Source: Streptosporangium saharense
GTDB lineage: Bacteria; Actinomycetota; Actinomycetes; Streptosporangiales; Streptosporangiaceae
Assembly: GCF_014203715.1 (NCBI RefSeq)
Contig: NZ_JACHJP010000002.1
Span: 1,054,001-1,118,000 of the forward strand
Length of the DNA: 64,000 nt
Reading direction: 5' to 3'
Translations under genes and position numbers: made by a program
In this document: one piece after another, positions 23,240 through 34,748 of the stretch
Numbering within the stretch: position 1 is the first letter of the stretch
Layout of the letters: each line of letters opens with the position of its first letter
Notes under the pieces: model-generated
The model's database searches: none
Seen by the model: the letters and a program-made list of their open reading frames with translations, nothing else
What the model was told of the DNA's origin: nothing

Positions 23240-24664
23240 TCACTTCTTCTTCTGGCTCTGACGCTTCTCTCTGATCTTCATCGTGACCTCGATCGGGGAG
23301 CCCGCGAAGCCGAAGTCCTCGCGGATCCTGCGCTCGATGAAGCGCCGGTAGGTCTCCTCAAGGAAGCCCGAGGTGAACAGCACGAACCTGGGCGGCTCGG
23401 TCGTCGCCTGGGTGGCGAAGAGGATCTTGGGCTGCTTGCCGCCCCTGACCGGGGGCGGGGTCGCCGCGACCAGCTCGGTGAGGAAGGCGTTGAGCCGGGC
23501 GGTCGGCACCCGGGTCGACCAGGACTCAAGTGCCTTCTCCAGGGCCGGGACAAGCCTGTCCACGTGCCAGCCGGTCTTGGCGGAGATGTTGACCCGCAGC
23601 GCCCACGGAACGCGGACGAGCTGACGGTCGATCTCCTTCTCCAGGTAGTAGCGGCGGTCCTCGTCGACCAGGTCCCACTTGTTGAACGCCACGACCATGG
23701 CCCGGCCCGACTCGATCACCAGGGAGATGATCCGCAGGTCCTGCTCGGTCAGCGTCTCGCTGGCGTCGATGAGCACGACCGCGATCTCGGAGCGCTCCAG
23801 CGCCGACCTGGTCCGCATGCTGGCGTAGAAGTCGGCGCCCTTCAGCTCACGGTCGCGCCTGCGGATGCCCGCGGTGTCCACGAACCGCCAGGTCTTGCCG
23901 CCGAGCTGGATCAGCTCGTCGACCGGGTCACGGGTGGTGCCCGCCATCGGGTCCACCAGGACGCGCTCCTCGCCCGCCAGCTTGTTCAGCAGCGAGGACT
24001 TGCCCACGTTCGGCTTGCCCAGCAGGGCCACCCTGCGCGGCCCCCGCTCCTCGCCGAAACGCTGCGGCGGCGTCTCCGGCAGGCTGTCGAGGACCACGTC
24101 CAGCAGGTCACCGCTCGACCGGCCGTGCAGGGCCGAGACCGGCTGGGGCTCGCCGAGACCCAGCGACCACAGCGCCGCGGCCTCAAGCTCCATCTGCTGG
24201 TTGTCGACCTTGTTCGCGGCGAGGATCACCGGCTTGCCGGAGGAGCGCAGCACGTGCCCGACGATCTCGTCGGCGTCGGTGACACCGACCGTCGCGTCGA
24301 CCACGAACAGGATCACGTCGGCCAGCTCGGCCGCCACCTGCGCCTGCTCGGCGATCTTCAACGCCATGCCGGTCGCGTCCGGGTCCCAGCCGCCGGTGTC
24401 GACGACCGTGAAACGCCGCCCACGCCAGGTGGCGTCGTAGGTGACCCGGTCCCGGGTCACACCCGGGACGTCCTCGACGACCGCCTCCCGGCGGCCGATG
24501 ATCCGGTTGACCAACGTGGACTTGCCCACGTTCGGACGGCCGACCACGGCGACGACCGGCTGAGGGCCGGAATCCTCCCAGCCCTCCCCTGAGCCTTCCC
24601 CGGTACCTGCATCGACCGGCCCCGCGTCGATCCAGCCGCTGTCTTCTTCGTATTCCCCGGTCAC
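23240..24664 (-). CDS. der: Ribosome-associated GTPase Der (EngA)
   Basis: A 474-residue double-GTPase needed for 50S ribosome assembly. Two G domains are visible: GRPNVGKST with DTGGWD and NKVD, then GKPNVGKSS with DTAGI and NKWD, followed by the KH-like C-terminal domain. The N-terminus has an acidic, glycine-rich extension of about 30 residues ([15 protein letters not shown]), usual in actinobacteria. Its ATG overlaps the cmk stop; it ends the large minus-strand operon that begins with pyrG. Confidence 0.97.
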   Translation of the reverse strand: MTGEYEEDSGWIDAGPVDAGTGEGSGEGWEDSGPQPVVAVVGRPNVGKSTLVNRIIGRREAVVEDVPGVTRDRVTYDATWRGRRFTVVDTGGWDPDATGMALKIAEQAQVAAELADVILFVVDATVGVTDADEIVGHVLRSSGKPVILAANKVDNQQMELEAAALWSLGLGEPQPVSALHGRSSGDLLDVVLDSLPETPPQRFGEERGPRRVALLGKPNVGKSSLLNKLAGEERVLVDPMAGTTRDPVDELIQLGGKTWRFVDTAGIRRRDRELKGADFYASMRTRSALERSEIAVVLIDASETLTEQDLRIISLVIESGRAMVVAFNKWDLVDEDRRYYLEKEIDRQLVRVPWALRVNISAKTGWHVDRLVPALEKALESWSTRVPTARLNAFLTELVAATPPPVRGGKQPKILFATQATTEPPRFVLFTSGFLEETYRRFIERRIREDFGFAGSPIEVTMKIREKRQSQKKK

Positions 24665-25317
24665 GTCTTTTCCTTAATCAAACGCAGAATCTCGGCGACG
24701 ACCTCGTCGAGGTTGAGCGCCGTTGTGTCGAGTTCGACGGCGTCTGCCGCCATCGCGAGCGGGTCCGCCTTGCGGGTGGAGTCCAGGCTGTCGCGCCTGG
24801 CCATCGCGGCCTTCTGCGCCTGCACCGTGGTGCCGGCCAGCTCAGCCGTACGGCGCAGCGCCCTGGCGTCGGCGCTCGCGGTCAGATAGATCTTGACTGG
24901 GGCGTCGGGGGCGACGACGGTGCCGATGTCACGGCCCTCGACGACGATGCCCCCCGCCCCGATGATCTCGCGCTGCTCGGCCACCAGCCTGCGCCGCACC
25001 TCGGGCACCGCGCTGACCGCGGAGACGGCCGCGGTGACCTCGGTGGTGCGGATGGGGCCCGCGGCGTCGGTGCCGTCCACGGCGACCGAGGGGGCGTCCG
25101 GGTCGGTGCCGATCGTCAGCACCGGTTCGAGCGCCCTTACGGCGATCGCCTCCTGGTCGGAGAGATCGACGCCCCGCTGGAGCATCCACCACGTGATCGC
25201 CCGGTACATCGCCCCGGTGTCGAGATAACGCAGCCCGAGCGCCCGTGCGACCCCGCGCGACGCGCTCGACTTGCCCGACCCCGAAGGACCGTCCATGGCG
25301 ACGACCAGTCCGGTCAC
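24661..25317 (-). CDS. cmk: Cytidylate kinase
   Basis: A 218-residue P-loop kinase phosphorylating CMP and dCMP. It has [19 protein letters not shown] with Walker [11 protein letters not shown], and EGRDIGTVV near residue 128, then [14 protein letters not shown] in the lid. The usual length is about 225. It is coupled to der by a 4-nt overlap. Grouping with tyrA, aroH and rluB is a conserved actinobacterial arrangement. Confidence 0.96.
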   Translation of the reverse strand: MTGLVVAMDGPSGSGKSSASRGVARALGLRYLDTGAMYRAITWWMLQRGVDLSDQEAIAVRALEPVLTIGTDPDAPSVAVDGTDAAGPIRTTEVTAAVSAVSAVPEVRRRLVAEQREIIGAGGIVVEGRDIGTVVAPDAPVKIYLTASADARALRRTAELAGTTVQAQKAAMARRDSLDSTRKADPLAMAADAVELDTTALNLDEVVAEILRLIKEKT

Positions 25318-25395
25318 GACGCCTCTCCCTTGCAGCCCGCTTCAGTTGTCCGTACGAGGCTACCGGGAACGGCGAGGCGATCGCGCATCGAACAA

Positions 25396-25423
25396 CCCAC
25401 GGCCCGCCGTGACGGGCCGTGGG
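25396..25423 (-). terminator. Hairpin after tyrA
   Basis: CCCACGGCCCG and CGGGCCGTGGG form a perfect 11-bp stem with a 6-nt loop, 8 nt past the tyrA stop on the minus strand. It would reduce, or with readthrough allow, cmk-der transcription. Confidence 0.65.
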
Positions 25424-25430
25424 GCTCGCG

Positions 25431-26513
25431 CTAGGGGAGCTGCCAGCCGCCCGTCCGCAGGGCCTCCGTCAGGGCCGGTACGGCCTCCGGCTGGACCTGC
25501 AGCTCGGCGGCGCCAAGCGGCAGCCCCGGGGTGTGCTCAAGGCGGACGTCCTCGATGTTGACACCGGCCGCCTCGGCCACCTGGAACAGCCGGGCCAGCT
25601 CTCCGGGACGGTCGCCGATGACGACCTGGACGCTCGCGTAGGCACGCGCGGGCCCACCGTGCTTGCCGGGGATCCTGGTGGTGCCCACGACGCCGCGGCG
25701 CAGCAGGCCGGTGACACCGTCCATCCCGGCGGTCCCGTCCTCAGGAGCCGCCGAAGCCCGCAGCGCGGCGGCGGCCGTGGCCAGGTCGTCCGCGATCGCC
25801 TCCAGCACGTCGGCGACCGGCAGCGCGTTGCCCGACAGGATGCCGGTCCACAGCGCCGGATCGCCCGCCGCGATGCGGGTGACGTCACGGACCCCCTGAC
25901 CGGCCAGGCCAAGCGCGGTCCCCGAGGCCTCGGCGAGCCTGGCGGCCACCGCGGAGGCGGCCACGTGCGGGGCGTGCGAGACGACCGCCACGGCCCTGTC
26001 GTGCTCGTCAGCGCCGACCTCGACGGCCTCGCCGCCGCAGAGCTTGACCAGGCCGCGCAGGACCTCGACCGCGTCGGGCGAGGTCTCCTCCGTCGGGCAC
26101 AGCGCCCACGGCCTGCCCAGGAACAGGTCGGCCCTGGCCGCCGCGGGCCCGGAGCGCTCCCGGCCCGCCAGGGGGTGGCCGGGCACGTAGGCGCCCAGGT
26201 CGCAGCCGAGGGCCGCGGCCTGCTCGATCGGCAGCCGCTTGACGCTGGCCACGTCGGTGTAGAAACGCGCCGCGCCCTCCCGCTGCAGGCGGGCGATCTG
26301 TTCGGCGACGAGATGCGGCGGGACCGCGACGACCGCGAGGCCGACCCGCCGCCCGTCCCACTCGACGCCCGCGCCAAGCTCCCGCGCCAGCCGTACGGCT
26401 CCCGCGTCGCGGTCGGCCAGGTGGACGGGGACGTCGTGCCCACGCAGGGCCAAGGCGACCGAGGTGCCGATCAGACCCGTGCCGACGACGAGGACACTCT
26501 CAAGGCCGTTCAC
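25431..26513 (-). CDS. tyrA: Prephenate dehydrogenase
   Basis: A 360-residue NAD-dependent enzyme of tyrosine synthesis. The Rossmann motif VVGTGLIGTS is at the N-terminus. The family's active-site segments are seen in PGHPLAGRERSG (near 135), and a C-terminal ACT domain (about 285-355: ASVQVVIGDRPGELARLF) suggests feedback control by an aromatic amino acid. Start GTG 26513 is chosen because GGAGGAGC lies just upstream of it and inside any longer version. It follows aroH, which makes its substrate prephenate. Confidence 0.93.
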   Translation of the reverse strand: MNGLESVLVVGTGLIGTSVALALRGHDVPVHLADRDAGAVRLARELGAGVEWDGRRVGLAVVAVPPHLVAEQIARLQREGAARFYTDVASVKRLPIEQAAALGCDLGAYVPGHPLAGRERSGPAAARADLFLGRPWALCPTEETSPDAVEVLRGLVKLCGGEAVEVGADEHDRAVAVVSHAPHVAASAVAARLAEASGTALGLAGQGVRDVTRIAAGDPALWTGILSGNALPVADVLEAIADDLATAAAALRASAAPEDGTAGMDGVTGLLRRGVVGTTRIPGKHGGPARAYASVQVVIGDRPGELARLFQVAEAAGVNIEDVRLEHTPGLPLGAAELQVQPEAVPALTEALRTGGWQLP

Positions 26514-26547
26514 ACGCGCTCCTCCGGCGTGATGATCCATGACAGGA

Positions 26548-26907
26548 TCACTGGGCGATGTCGACCCGCAGGGCCGCGGCGCCGTGCAGGTAGACGTGGT
26601 GGATCTCCTGACGCGGCCTGTCGGTCTCCACGTGCGCCATCAGCCGTACGACCAGGGGCAGCGCGCCCGGGACGTCGATCTCCGAGGCGCAGATCAGCGG
26701 GACGTCGTGAAAGCCGAGCTTGCGGGCCGCCAGGGCGGGGAACTCGGCGTTCAGGTCGGGCGTCGCAGTGAAGATCACACTGATCACGTCGTCGGTGGTG
26801 AGCCTGTTACGTCCCATCACCTCGGTGACCAGCTCGGTCACCCCGGCCAGGATGGCGTCCCTGTCGTTCGCCTCGACCTGGACCGCACCGCGGATCGCCC
26901 GCACCAT
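26548..26907 (-). CDS. aroH: Chorismate mutase, AroH class
   Basis: A 119-residue trimeric-type chorismate mutase, converting chorismate to prephenate. The start MVRAIRGAVQVEAND, the FTATPDLNAEFPA segment and VPLICASEIDVPGALPLVVR match the Bacillus AroH family, with R4, R7 and R89-type active-site arginines in place. It lies immediately upstream of tyrA in the same operon. Confidence 0.95.
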   Translation of the reverse strand: MVRAIRGAVQVEANDRDAILAGVTELVTEVMGRNRLTTDDVISVIFTATPDLNAEFPALAARKLGFHDVPLICASEIDVPGALPLVVRLMAHVETDRPRQEIHHVYLHGAAALRVDIAQ

Positions 26908-26972
26908 CGTCGTTCCTCCGTGTCCTGAGGGTGTCCTGAAGGTATGTGTTCGGGAAGGTTACCGGCCCCAGG

Positions 26973-28892
26973 TCACAGACCGACGGCGGCGTAGAGCTCC
27001 CCGACCTCCTTGAGGGTCAGCGCGCGGACCGTCCCCGGCTTGAGCCTGCCGAGCTTGACCGGGCCGAACTCGATGCGGGCCAGGTCGATGACCGGGTGCC
27101 CGACCTCCTCCAGCATGCGCCGGACGATGTGCTTGCGTCCCTCGTGCAGGACGATCTCCACCAAGGCCTGCTGCCCGTGCTCCTGGACGATGCTGAAGGA
27201 GTCGGCCTTGGCCAGGCCGTCCTCAAGCTCGACGCCCTTCTTCAGGCGGCGGCTCAGGTCACGCTCGATCCTGCCCGGCACCTTCGCCCAGTACTTCTTC
27301 TGCACGCCGTAGCTCGGGTGGGTGAGCCGGTTGGCCAGTTCCCCGTCGTTGGTGAGCAGGATGAGACCCTCGGTCTCGGTGTCGAGACGGCCCACGTGGA
27401 AGAGCCGCTCGGTGCGGTCGGCCACGTAGTCGGCCAGCGAGGGACGGCCGTCGGGGTCGGACATGGTGCTGACGACGCCGAGCGGCTTGTTGATGGCGAG
27501 GTAGACGAGGTCCGGCATCGTCGGAAGACGCTTGCCGTCCACGTGGATGACCTGCTTGGCGGGATCGACCCTGGCGCCGAAACGGCGGACGACCTGGCCG
27601 TCGACAGTCACCCTGCCCTCGCCGATCATCTCCTCGCACGCCCTGCGGCTGGCCACGCCCGCCTGGGCGAGGACCTTCTGCAGCCGCACGCCGCCCGGCA
27701 CCTCGGTGGTGTCGCGCTCGTCCACGTAGTCGGCGTCGTAGAAGTCGGCGTCACGCTTGGGCTGGCGGGCGGTCTTGAACCGGTCGTTCGCGATCGCGCC
27801 GGGCCGCAGAGCGGCCTTCTGCCCCTGCTGGCCCCTCTGGCCCTTCGCCGAGGCGTCACGGGCGGGCCCGGTACGGCGCTCGCCGTAGGAGTCGGCCCTG
27901 CCGCCACTGATCGTGCGGACCTCGGCGCCGCGGTCGTTCCTGCCGTAGCGGCCCCGGGAGCCACCGGCGCCCCGGTTGTCACGCGAGCCGCCCTCCGGCC
28001 TGCCGTACCGGCCGCGTGACCCACCACGCTCGGCGCGGAAGCCGTCCCGCTCGGGCCGGGAGCCGTCTCGCTCGTCGCGGCGCGGACCCTCTGAGCGGAA
28101 ACCACCGCGATCGTCACGACGCGGCGCCTCGGAACGGAAGCCACCGCGCTCCTCGCGGCGCGGGCCATCATTGCGGAAGCCACCACGGTCATCACGACGC
28201 GGGCCGTCGGCACGGAAACCACCGCGGTCGTCACGACGCGGGCCGTCTGCACGGAAACCACCGCGGTCGTCACGACGCGGGCCGTCACCGCGGAAGCCGT
28301 CGCGCTCTCCCGGGCGGGAAGGTCCGGAACGGAAGCCACGATCGTCGCGGCGAGGCCCCTCAGAGCGGAAACCACCCCGCTCCTCACGGCGCGGCCCATC
28401 ATTGCGGAAGCCGCCCCGGTCATCGCGGCGCGGCGCCTCAGAACGGAAGCCGCCCCGGTCATCGCGGCGCGGCGCGTCGGAGCGGAAGCCACCGCGCTCC
28501 TCATGGCGCGGGCCGTCGTTGCGGAAGCCGCCCTCCGGCCTGCCGTACCGGCCGCGCGATCCACCGCGCTCGGCGCGGAAGTCGCCGCCCTCGCGACGGG
28601 GAGACTCCTGCCGGGAGCCGCCTTCCGGCCTGCCGTACTGGCCGCGCGACCCGCCGCGCTCCGCGCGGAAGCCGCCACGGTCGTCCCGGGCACCGCCACG
28701 GTCGGCGCGGAAGCCGCCGCGGTCGTCACCCCTGGGACCGCCGCGAGAGGCGCCACGAGAGGGGTCGGAGCGGAAACCGCCCTGCGATCCGCCTCTGGAG
28801 TCGCCGCTCCCGCGGAAGTTGCCACCGTGCGGGGCGCCGCCACGGCCTCGACCGCGTCCATCACCGGACGGGGTACTACGCCTGCTGTTCAC
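26973..28892 (-). CDS. rluB: 23S rRNA pseudouridine synthase RluB with a very long Arg/Gly-rich N-terminal repeat region
   Basis: A 639-residue protein. The C-terminal 240 residues are a normal RsuA/RluB enzyme: an S4 RNA-binding domain (about 402-448, VRLQKVLAQAGVASRRACEE) and a catalytic domain with GRLDTETEGLILLTNDG, where the Asp forms pseudouridine. The first 400 residues are disordered and rich in Arg, Gly, Asp and Phe, with 12 tandem 13-residue units of the type GGFRxDGPRRDDR (residues about 121-276) flanked by GGSRGRYGRPEGG units. Start GTG 28892 overlaps the scpB stop. Such tails bind RNA and can drive condensation; that role here is inference. Confidence 0.93.
   Translation of the reverse strand: MNSRRSTPSGDGRGRGRGGAPHGGNFRGSGDSRGGSQGGFRSDPSRGASRGGPRGDDRGGFRADRGGARDDRGGFRAERGGSRGQYGRPEGGSRQESPRREGGDFRAERGGSRGRYGRPEGGFRNDGPRHEERGGFRSDAPRRDDRGGFRSEAPRRDDRGGFRNDGPRREERGGFRSEGPRRDDRGFRSGPSRPGERDGFRGDGPRRDDRGGFRADGPRRDDRGGFRADGPRRDDRGGFRNDGPRREERGGFRSEAPRRDDRGGFRSEGPRRDERDGSRPERDGFRAERGGSRGRYGRPEGGSRDNRGAGGSRGRYGRNDRGAEVRTISGGRADSYGERRTGPARDASAKGQRGQQGQKAALRPGAIANDRFKTARQPKRDADFYDADYVDERDTTEVPGGVRLQKVLAQAGVASRRACEEMIGEGRVTVDGQVVRRFGARVDPAKQVIHVDGKRLPTMPDLVYLAINKPLGVVSTMSDPDGRPSLADYVADRTERLFHVGRLDTETEGLILLTNDGELANRLTHPSYGVQKKYWAKVPGRIERDLSRRLKKGVELEDGLAKADSFSIVQEHGQQALVEIVLHEGRKHIVRRMLEEVGHPVIDLARIEFGPVKLGRLKPGTVRALTLKEVGELYAAVGL
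28065..28532 (-). repeat. Tandem 39-bp repeats in rluB
   Basis: About 12 in-frame units encoding GGF-R-x-(D/E)-(G/A)-PRRDDR; two neighbouring units (GGFRADGPRRDDR) have identical protein sequence. Units with EER alternate with DDR units. Confidence 0.9.
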
Positions 28893-29449
28893 TGCTTCTG
28901 CTCCTCTAGGTTTTCCACGTCGTCTGGCAGGAAGGGCGCGAGTTCGGGAAGCTCTCCGAGCTCCCGCAGGCCCATCCGCTCAAGGAAATATGAAGTCGTC
29001 CGGTAGAGCAAAGCCTGCCCCTCCGGATCGGTACCGGCCTCCTCGACCAGCCCCCTGGCCACCAGCGTGCGCATGACGCCGTCGCTGTTGACCCCTCTGA
29101 TGGCCGCCACCCTGGCCCGGCTGACCGGCTGACGGTAGGCGACCACGGCCAGCGTCTCGAGCGCCGCCTGGGTGAGCCGCGCCTGCTGGCCGTCACGGAC
29201 GAACCGTTCGACGAGGGTCGCGCACTCGGCCCGCGTGTAGAACCGCCAGCCGCCCGCGACCTCTCTGAGGTCAAAACCCCGTCCCTGCGCCGTGTATTCC
29301 GCCGCCAGCTCACGAAGCGCGGCGGAGACCTCGGGAACGGGCCGTTCCAGCACCTGGGCGAGGGAGGTCTCGGCGACCGGCTCGTCGATCACGAGCAGGA
29401 TCGCCTCAAGTCCCGCGCGCAGGCCGGGGCCGGACGCCTCATCGGTCAT
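28889..29449 (-). CDS. scpB: Segregation and condensation protein B
   Basis: A 186-residue winged-helix subunit of the SMC condensin complex. It shows the ScpB motifs LEAILLVIDEPV, LREVAGGWRFYTRAE, ALETLAVVAYRQPVSRARVAAIRGVNSDGVMRTL and YRTTSYFLERMGL. It overlaps scpA by 11 nt and rluB by 4 nt. It acts on the chromosome together with ScpA and SMC. Confidence 0.96.
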   Translation of the reverse strand: MTDEASGPGLRAGLEAILLVIDEPVAETSLAQVLERPVPEVSAALRELAAEYTAQGRGFDLREVAGGWRFYTRAECATLVERFVRDGQQARLTQAALETLAVVAYRQPVSRARVAAIRGVNSDGVMRTLVARGLVEEAGTDPEGQALLYRTTSYFLERMGLRELGELPELAPFLPDDVENLEEQKQ

Positions 29450-30266
29450 CGGAGGGCTCCTTAGGCGCGCTCTCGTCGTAGTCGTCGGCGACGGTCACGT
29501 CACCGTCGTCGCTGCCGGTCCAAGTCACATGCAGCTCACCGAGGGGCTCGACCTGCTCGAAGGAGACGGCCGCCTCCCGGTAGAGCTCCAGGACGGCCAG
29601 GAAACGAGCGACGACCTCGAAGGTGCCCGCGCAGTCGGAGGTGAGGGCGCGGAAGGTCGCCCGGCGCATGCGCCGAAGCCGCTGGACAAGGATAGCCGCC
29701 TGTTCGCGGACATTGGCGAGCGGTTGGTAGATGTGGGCGACGGAGACCGAGGGGGGAACCCTGGGGGCGAAGGCTCGCCGGGCCAGCTCCGCCAGCCGTT
29801 CGGGGCCGATTCCGAGGACCAGGGTGGGCAGCAGGTTGGCGAACTCCGCCTCCATCGGCACGATCCTGGGGAAGCGCAGGGCCTCCTCGGCCATCCGCGT
29901 CGAGAAGACCTTCACGACCTCCTTGTAGGCGCGGTACTGCAGGAGGCGAGCGAACAGCAGGTCGCGGGCCTCAAGGAGGGCGAGGTCCTCCTCGTCGTCA
30001 ACCTCTCCCGAGGGCAGCAGCCTGGCCGCCTTGAGGTCGAGCAGGGTCGCGGCGACGAGCAGGAAGTGGCTGGTCTGGTCGAGGTCCCACTCGGGTCCCC
30101 TGGCCCGGATGTAGGCGATGAACTCGTCGGTGACCTTGCTGAGCGAGACCTCGGTGATGTCCAGTTTGTGCTTGGAGATCAGACCGAGCAGCAGGTCGAA
30201 GGGGCCCTCGAAGACCTCCAGGTGCACTCTGAAGGTGTCGTCGGCCACCTGTGGCTGCTCGGTCAT
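29439..30266 (-). CDS. scpA: Segregation and condensation protein A
   Basis: A 275-residue kleisin of the SMC complex. The conserved start FRVHLEVFEGPFDLLLGLI lies near residue 11, with KLDITEVSLSKVTDEF following and the C-terminal winged-helix region near 205-255. Start ATG 30266 places the conserved part close to the N-terminus; GTG 30299 is possible, but neither has a strong ribosome-binding site. It stands 49 nt after parA. Confidence 0.94.
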   Translation of the reverse strand: MTEQPQVADDTFRVHLEVFEGPFDLLLGLISKHKLDITEVSLSKVTDEFIAYIRARGPEWDLDQTSHFLLVAATLLDLKAARLLPSGEVDDEEDLALLEARDLLFARLLQYRAYKEVVKVFSTRMAEEALRFPRIVPMEAEFANLLPTLVLGIGPERLAELARRAFAPRVPPSVSVAHIYQPLANVREQAAILVQRLRRMRRATFRALTSDCAGTFEVVARFLAVLELYREAAVSFEQVEPLGELHVTWTGSDDGDVTVADDYDESAPKEPSDDR

Positions 30267-30315
30267 CCCGTCATTGTCCCGCACCGGGACCCCGGTCACC
30301 GCCGGTGAGGGGCGG

Positions 30316-31257
30316 TTACTGGACGTTCCACCTGGCGAGGACCTCGCGGGCCAGCTCCCGGTAGGCGCTGGCGCCGAGCGAGGAGGAGTCGAAGCTGGTG
30401 ATGGGCTCGCCCGCGACGGTGGCGTCGGGGAAACGGACCGTCCGGTTGATCACCGTGTGATACACCTTGTCGTCGAACGCCTCGACCACCCGGGCGAGCA
30501 CCTCGCGGCCGTGCAGGGTGCGGGCGTCGTACATGGTGGCGAGGAGGCCCTCGATGACGAGGTCCTCGTTGATGCGCTGCTGGACCTTGATGATGGTGTC
30601 CATCAGCAGCGCGACGCCGCGCAGCGCGAAGAACTCGCACTCCAGCGGCACCATGACGCCGTGCGCGCAGGCCAGCGCGTTGATCGTGAGCAGGCCCAGG
30701 GAGGGCTGGCAGTCGATCAGGCAGACGTCGTACTCGGGCAGCAGGGGTTTGATCACCCGGCCGAGCACCTGCTCGCGGGCGACCTCGGTGACGAGCTGGA
30801 CCTCGGCCGCCGACAGGTCGATGTTGCTCGGCAGCAGGTCCATGCCCTCGACGCCGGTCTCCATCAGCACGTCCCTGGCGGTGATCTGCCGCTCCATGAG
30901 GAGGTTGTAGACCGTCAGGTCGAGCTGGTGGGGGTTGATGCCGAGGCCGACGGACAGGGCGCCCTGCGGGTCGAAGTCGACGAGCAGCACCTTCAGTCCG
31001 GCCTCGGCCAGGGCCGCGCCCAGGTTGATGGTCGTCGTCGTCTTGCCGACGCCGCCCTTCTGGTTGACCATGGCCACGACGCGTGCCGGTCCGTGCACCG
31101 TACGAGGGGGTGGGTCGGGGAACACCGGGCGGGGTCGCCCGGTCGGGCCGAGAACGCCCCCGCTCCGAGGGGTGCCGGTGGTCTTGGTGTCCCCCCATGG
31201 ATTCTCGGGGTTTCCAGGGGCCGTCCCCCGGACAGAACCGTCGGTGGTCACAGTCAC
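30316..31257 (-). CDS. ParA/Soj-family ATPase
   Basis: A 313-residue P-loop ATPase. After a variable Pro-rich N-terminal stretch of about 55 residues come the deviant Walker A KGGVGKTTT, the Walker A' LLVDFDPQG and a Walker B region DVCLIDCQPSLGLLT. It is not the origin-linked parA (no parB adjacent), but the paralogue conserved between xerD and scpAB in actinobacteria, likely helping chromosome segregation. GTG 31257 is chosen because GGAGG lies 8 nt upstream; a longer frame has no better start. Confidence 0.9.
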   Translation of the reverse strand: MTVTTDGSVRGTAPGNPENPWGDTKTTGTPRSGGVLGPTGRPRPVFPDPPPRTVHGPARVVAMVNQKGGVGKTTTTINLGAALAEAGLKVLLVDFDPQGALSVGLGINPHQLDLTVYNLLMERQITARDVLMETGVEGMDLLPSNIDLSAAEVQLVTEVAREQVLGRVIKPLLPEYDVCLIDCQPSLGLLTINALACAHGVMVPLECEFFALRGVALLMDTIIKVQQRINEDLVIEGLLATMYDARTLHGREVLARVVEAFDDKVYHTVINRTVRFPDATVAGEPITSFDSSSLGASAYRELAREVLARWNVQ

Positions 31258-31356
31258 CAGTCGAACCTCCCTGACGGCCTCGAACCGGACCGTCCGGACG
31301 GACACTATGGCGTCAACACGTATGCGGCAAGGCGGCACGCCCGGACACGACAAAGG

Positions 31357-32286
31357 TCAATGCCGCGCGCGCGGACGCGCTGCGGCATAGGCCTCACGGA
31401 GTTTGTCGACCGTGACCAGGGTGTACACCTGGGTGGTGGTCACCGAGGCGTGGCCGAGTAGTTCCTGAACCACCCTAACGTCCGCACCCCCGTCCAGGAG
31501 GTGTGTTGCGAACGAATGTCGCAAGATATGGGGTGAGATTCCCGCCAGCCCTCCCCGTTCCGCCGCGGCCTGCAGGACCTCCCAGGCGCCCTGCCGGGTG
31601 AGCCTTCCGCCCCTGGCGTTGAGGAAGAGCCCCGAGCTGCCGCCCCTGCCCTGGGCGGCGATGCCGGGGCGGCCGCGGGCGAGATAGACCCTGAGCGCCT
31701 CCCTGGCGAACCGGCCGAGCGGCACCAGGCGGGCCCGTTCGCCCTTGCCCCTCAGCCGGACCCGCTGACCGGCCGGGCTCAGGTCGACGTCCTCGACCGC
31801 GAGCCCGACCGCCTCGGAGATGCGGGCGCCCGTGCCGTACAGCAGTTCGAGCAGGGCCCGGTTGCGCATCGTGAGCGGTGAGCCCTCCGGGCCCGAGGCG
31901 GCGATCAGGCGTTCCACCTCGTCCACGCTGATCGCCTTGGGCAGGCGCCTGAGCTGGCGCGGCGGGCGGACCCTGCGGGTCGGGTCGTGGTCGCAGACGC
32001 CCTGGCGCAGGGCGAAGCGGTGCAGGCCCCGCACCGAGGAGACCGCCCGCGCCGTCGAGCTGGCCACCAGGGCCCGGTGGACCTCGTCGCCCTCCCTCAG
32101 TGCGGTGAGGAAGGCGGCGACGTCGGCCTCCGCGACCTCGTCGAAGGCGACGCGGCCGCGGTTTCTCAGGTGCTCCAGGTACCGGAGGAGGTCACGGCGA
32201 TAGGAGGCCAGGGTGTTGGCTGCCAGGCCCCGCTCCACCGCCAGATGGGCGAGGTAGCTGGCCAGGACGGCCTCCGTCTCGCTCAG
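31357..32286 (-). CDS. xerD: Tyrosine recombinase XerD, probable CTG start
   Basis: A 309-residue site-specific recombinase that resolves chromosome dimers. Catalytic residues are Arg in [12 protein letters not shown], His and Arg in [11 protein letters not shown], His in [13 protein letters not shown] and the nucleophile Tyr in the same segment. The N-terminal SAM-like helix [18 protein letters not shown] lies upstream of the first standard start (GTG 32238). The only codon that includes it is CTG at 32284-32286, which has AGGAGG at 32292-32297 in good spacing, and the in-frame TGA of the NUDIX gene precedes it. I therefore propose CTG initiation. Confidence 0.9.
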   Translation of the reverse strand: MSETEAVLASYLAHLAVERGLAANTLASYRRDLLRYLEHLRNRGRVAFDEVAEADVAAFLTALREGDEVHRALVASSTARAVSSVRGLHRFALRQGVCDHDPTRRVRPPRQLRRLPKAISVDEVERLIAASGPEGSPLTMRNRALLELLYGTGARISEAVGLAVEDVDLSPAGQRVRLRGKGERARLVPLGRFAREALRVYLARGRPGIAAQGRGGSSGLFLNARGGRLTRQGAWEVLQAAAERGGLAGISPHILRHSFATHLLDGGADVRVVQELLGHASVTTTQVYTLVTVDKLREAYAAARPRARH

Positions 32287-32298
32287 GGTCTCCTCCTG

Positions 32299-34616
<2,318 letters not shown>

Positions 34617-34748
34617 TCAGTCGGCGCGTCCTGCTGACGGCCTACATGTCCACGGGCTCTCAGAATATCAAACGGTTACCGTGATCGGCCCGTACATCCC
34701 CTGACCCGCATTTCGCCGTCATATGACCTGACGGTAGCTTGGGCCGCT

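Noticed and set aside
27976..29076. Antisense frames with SRRGPSERKPP-type repeats
   Set aside because: They are the reverse complement of the rluB RGG repeats, and mirror those repeats instead of encoding a separate repeat protein.
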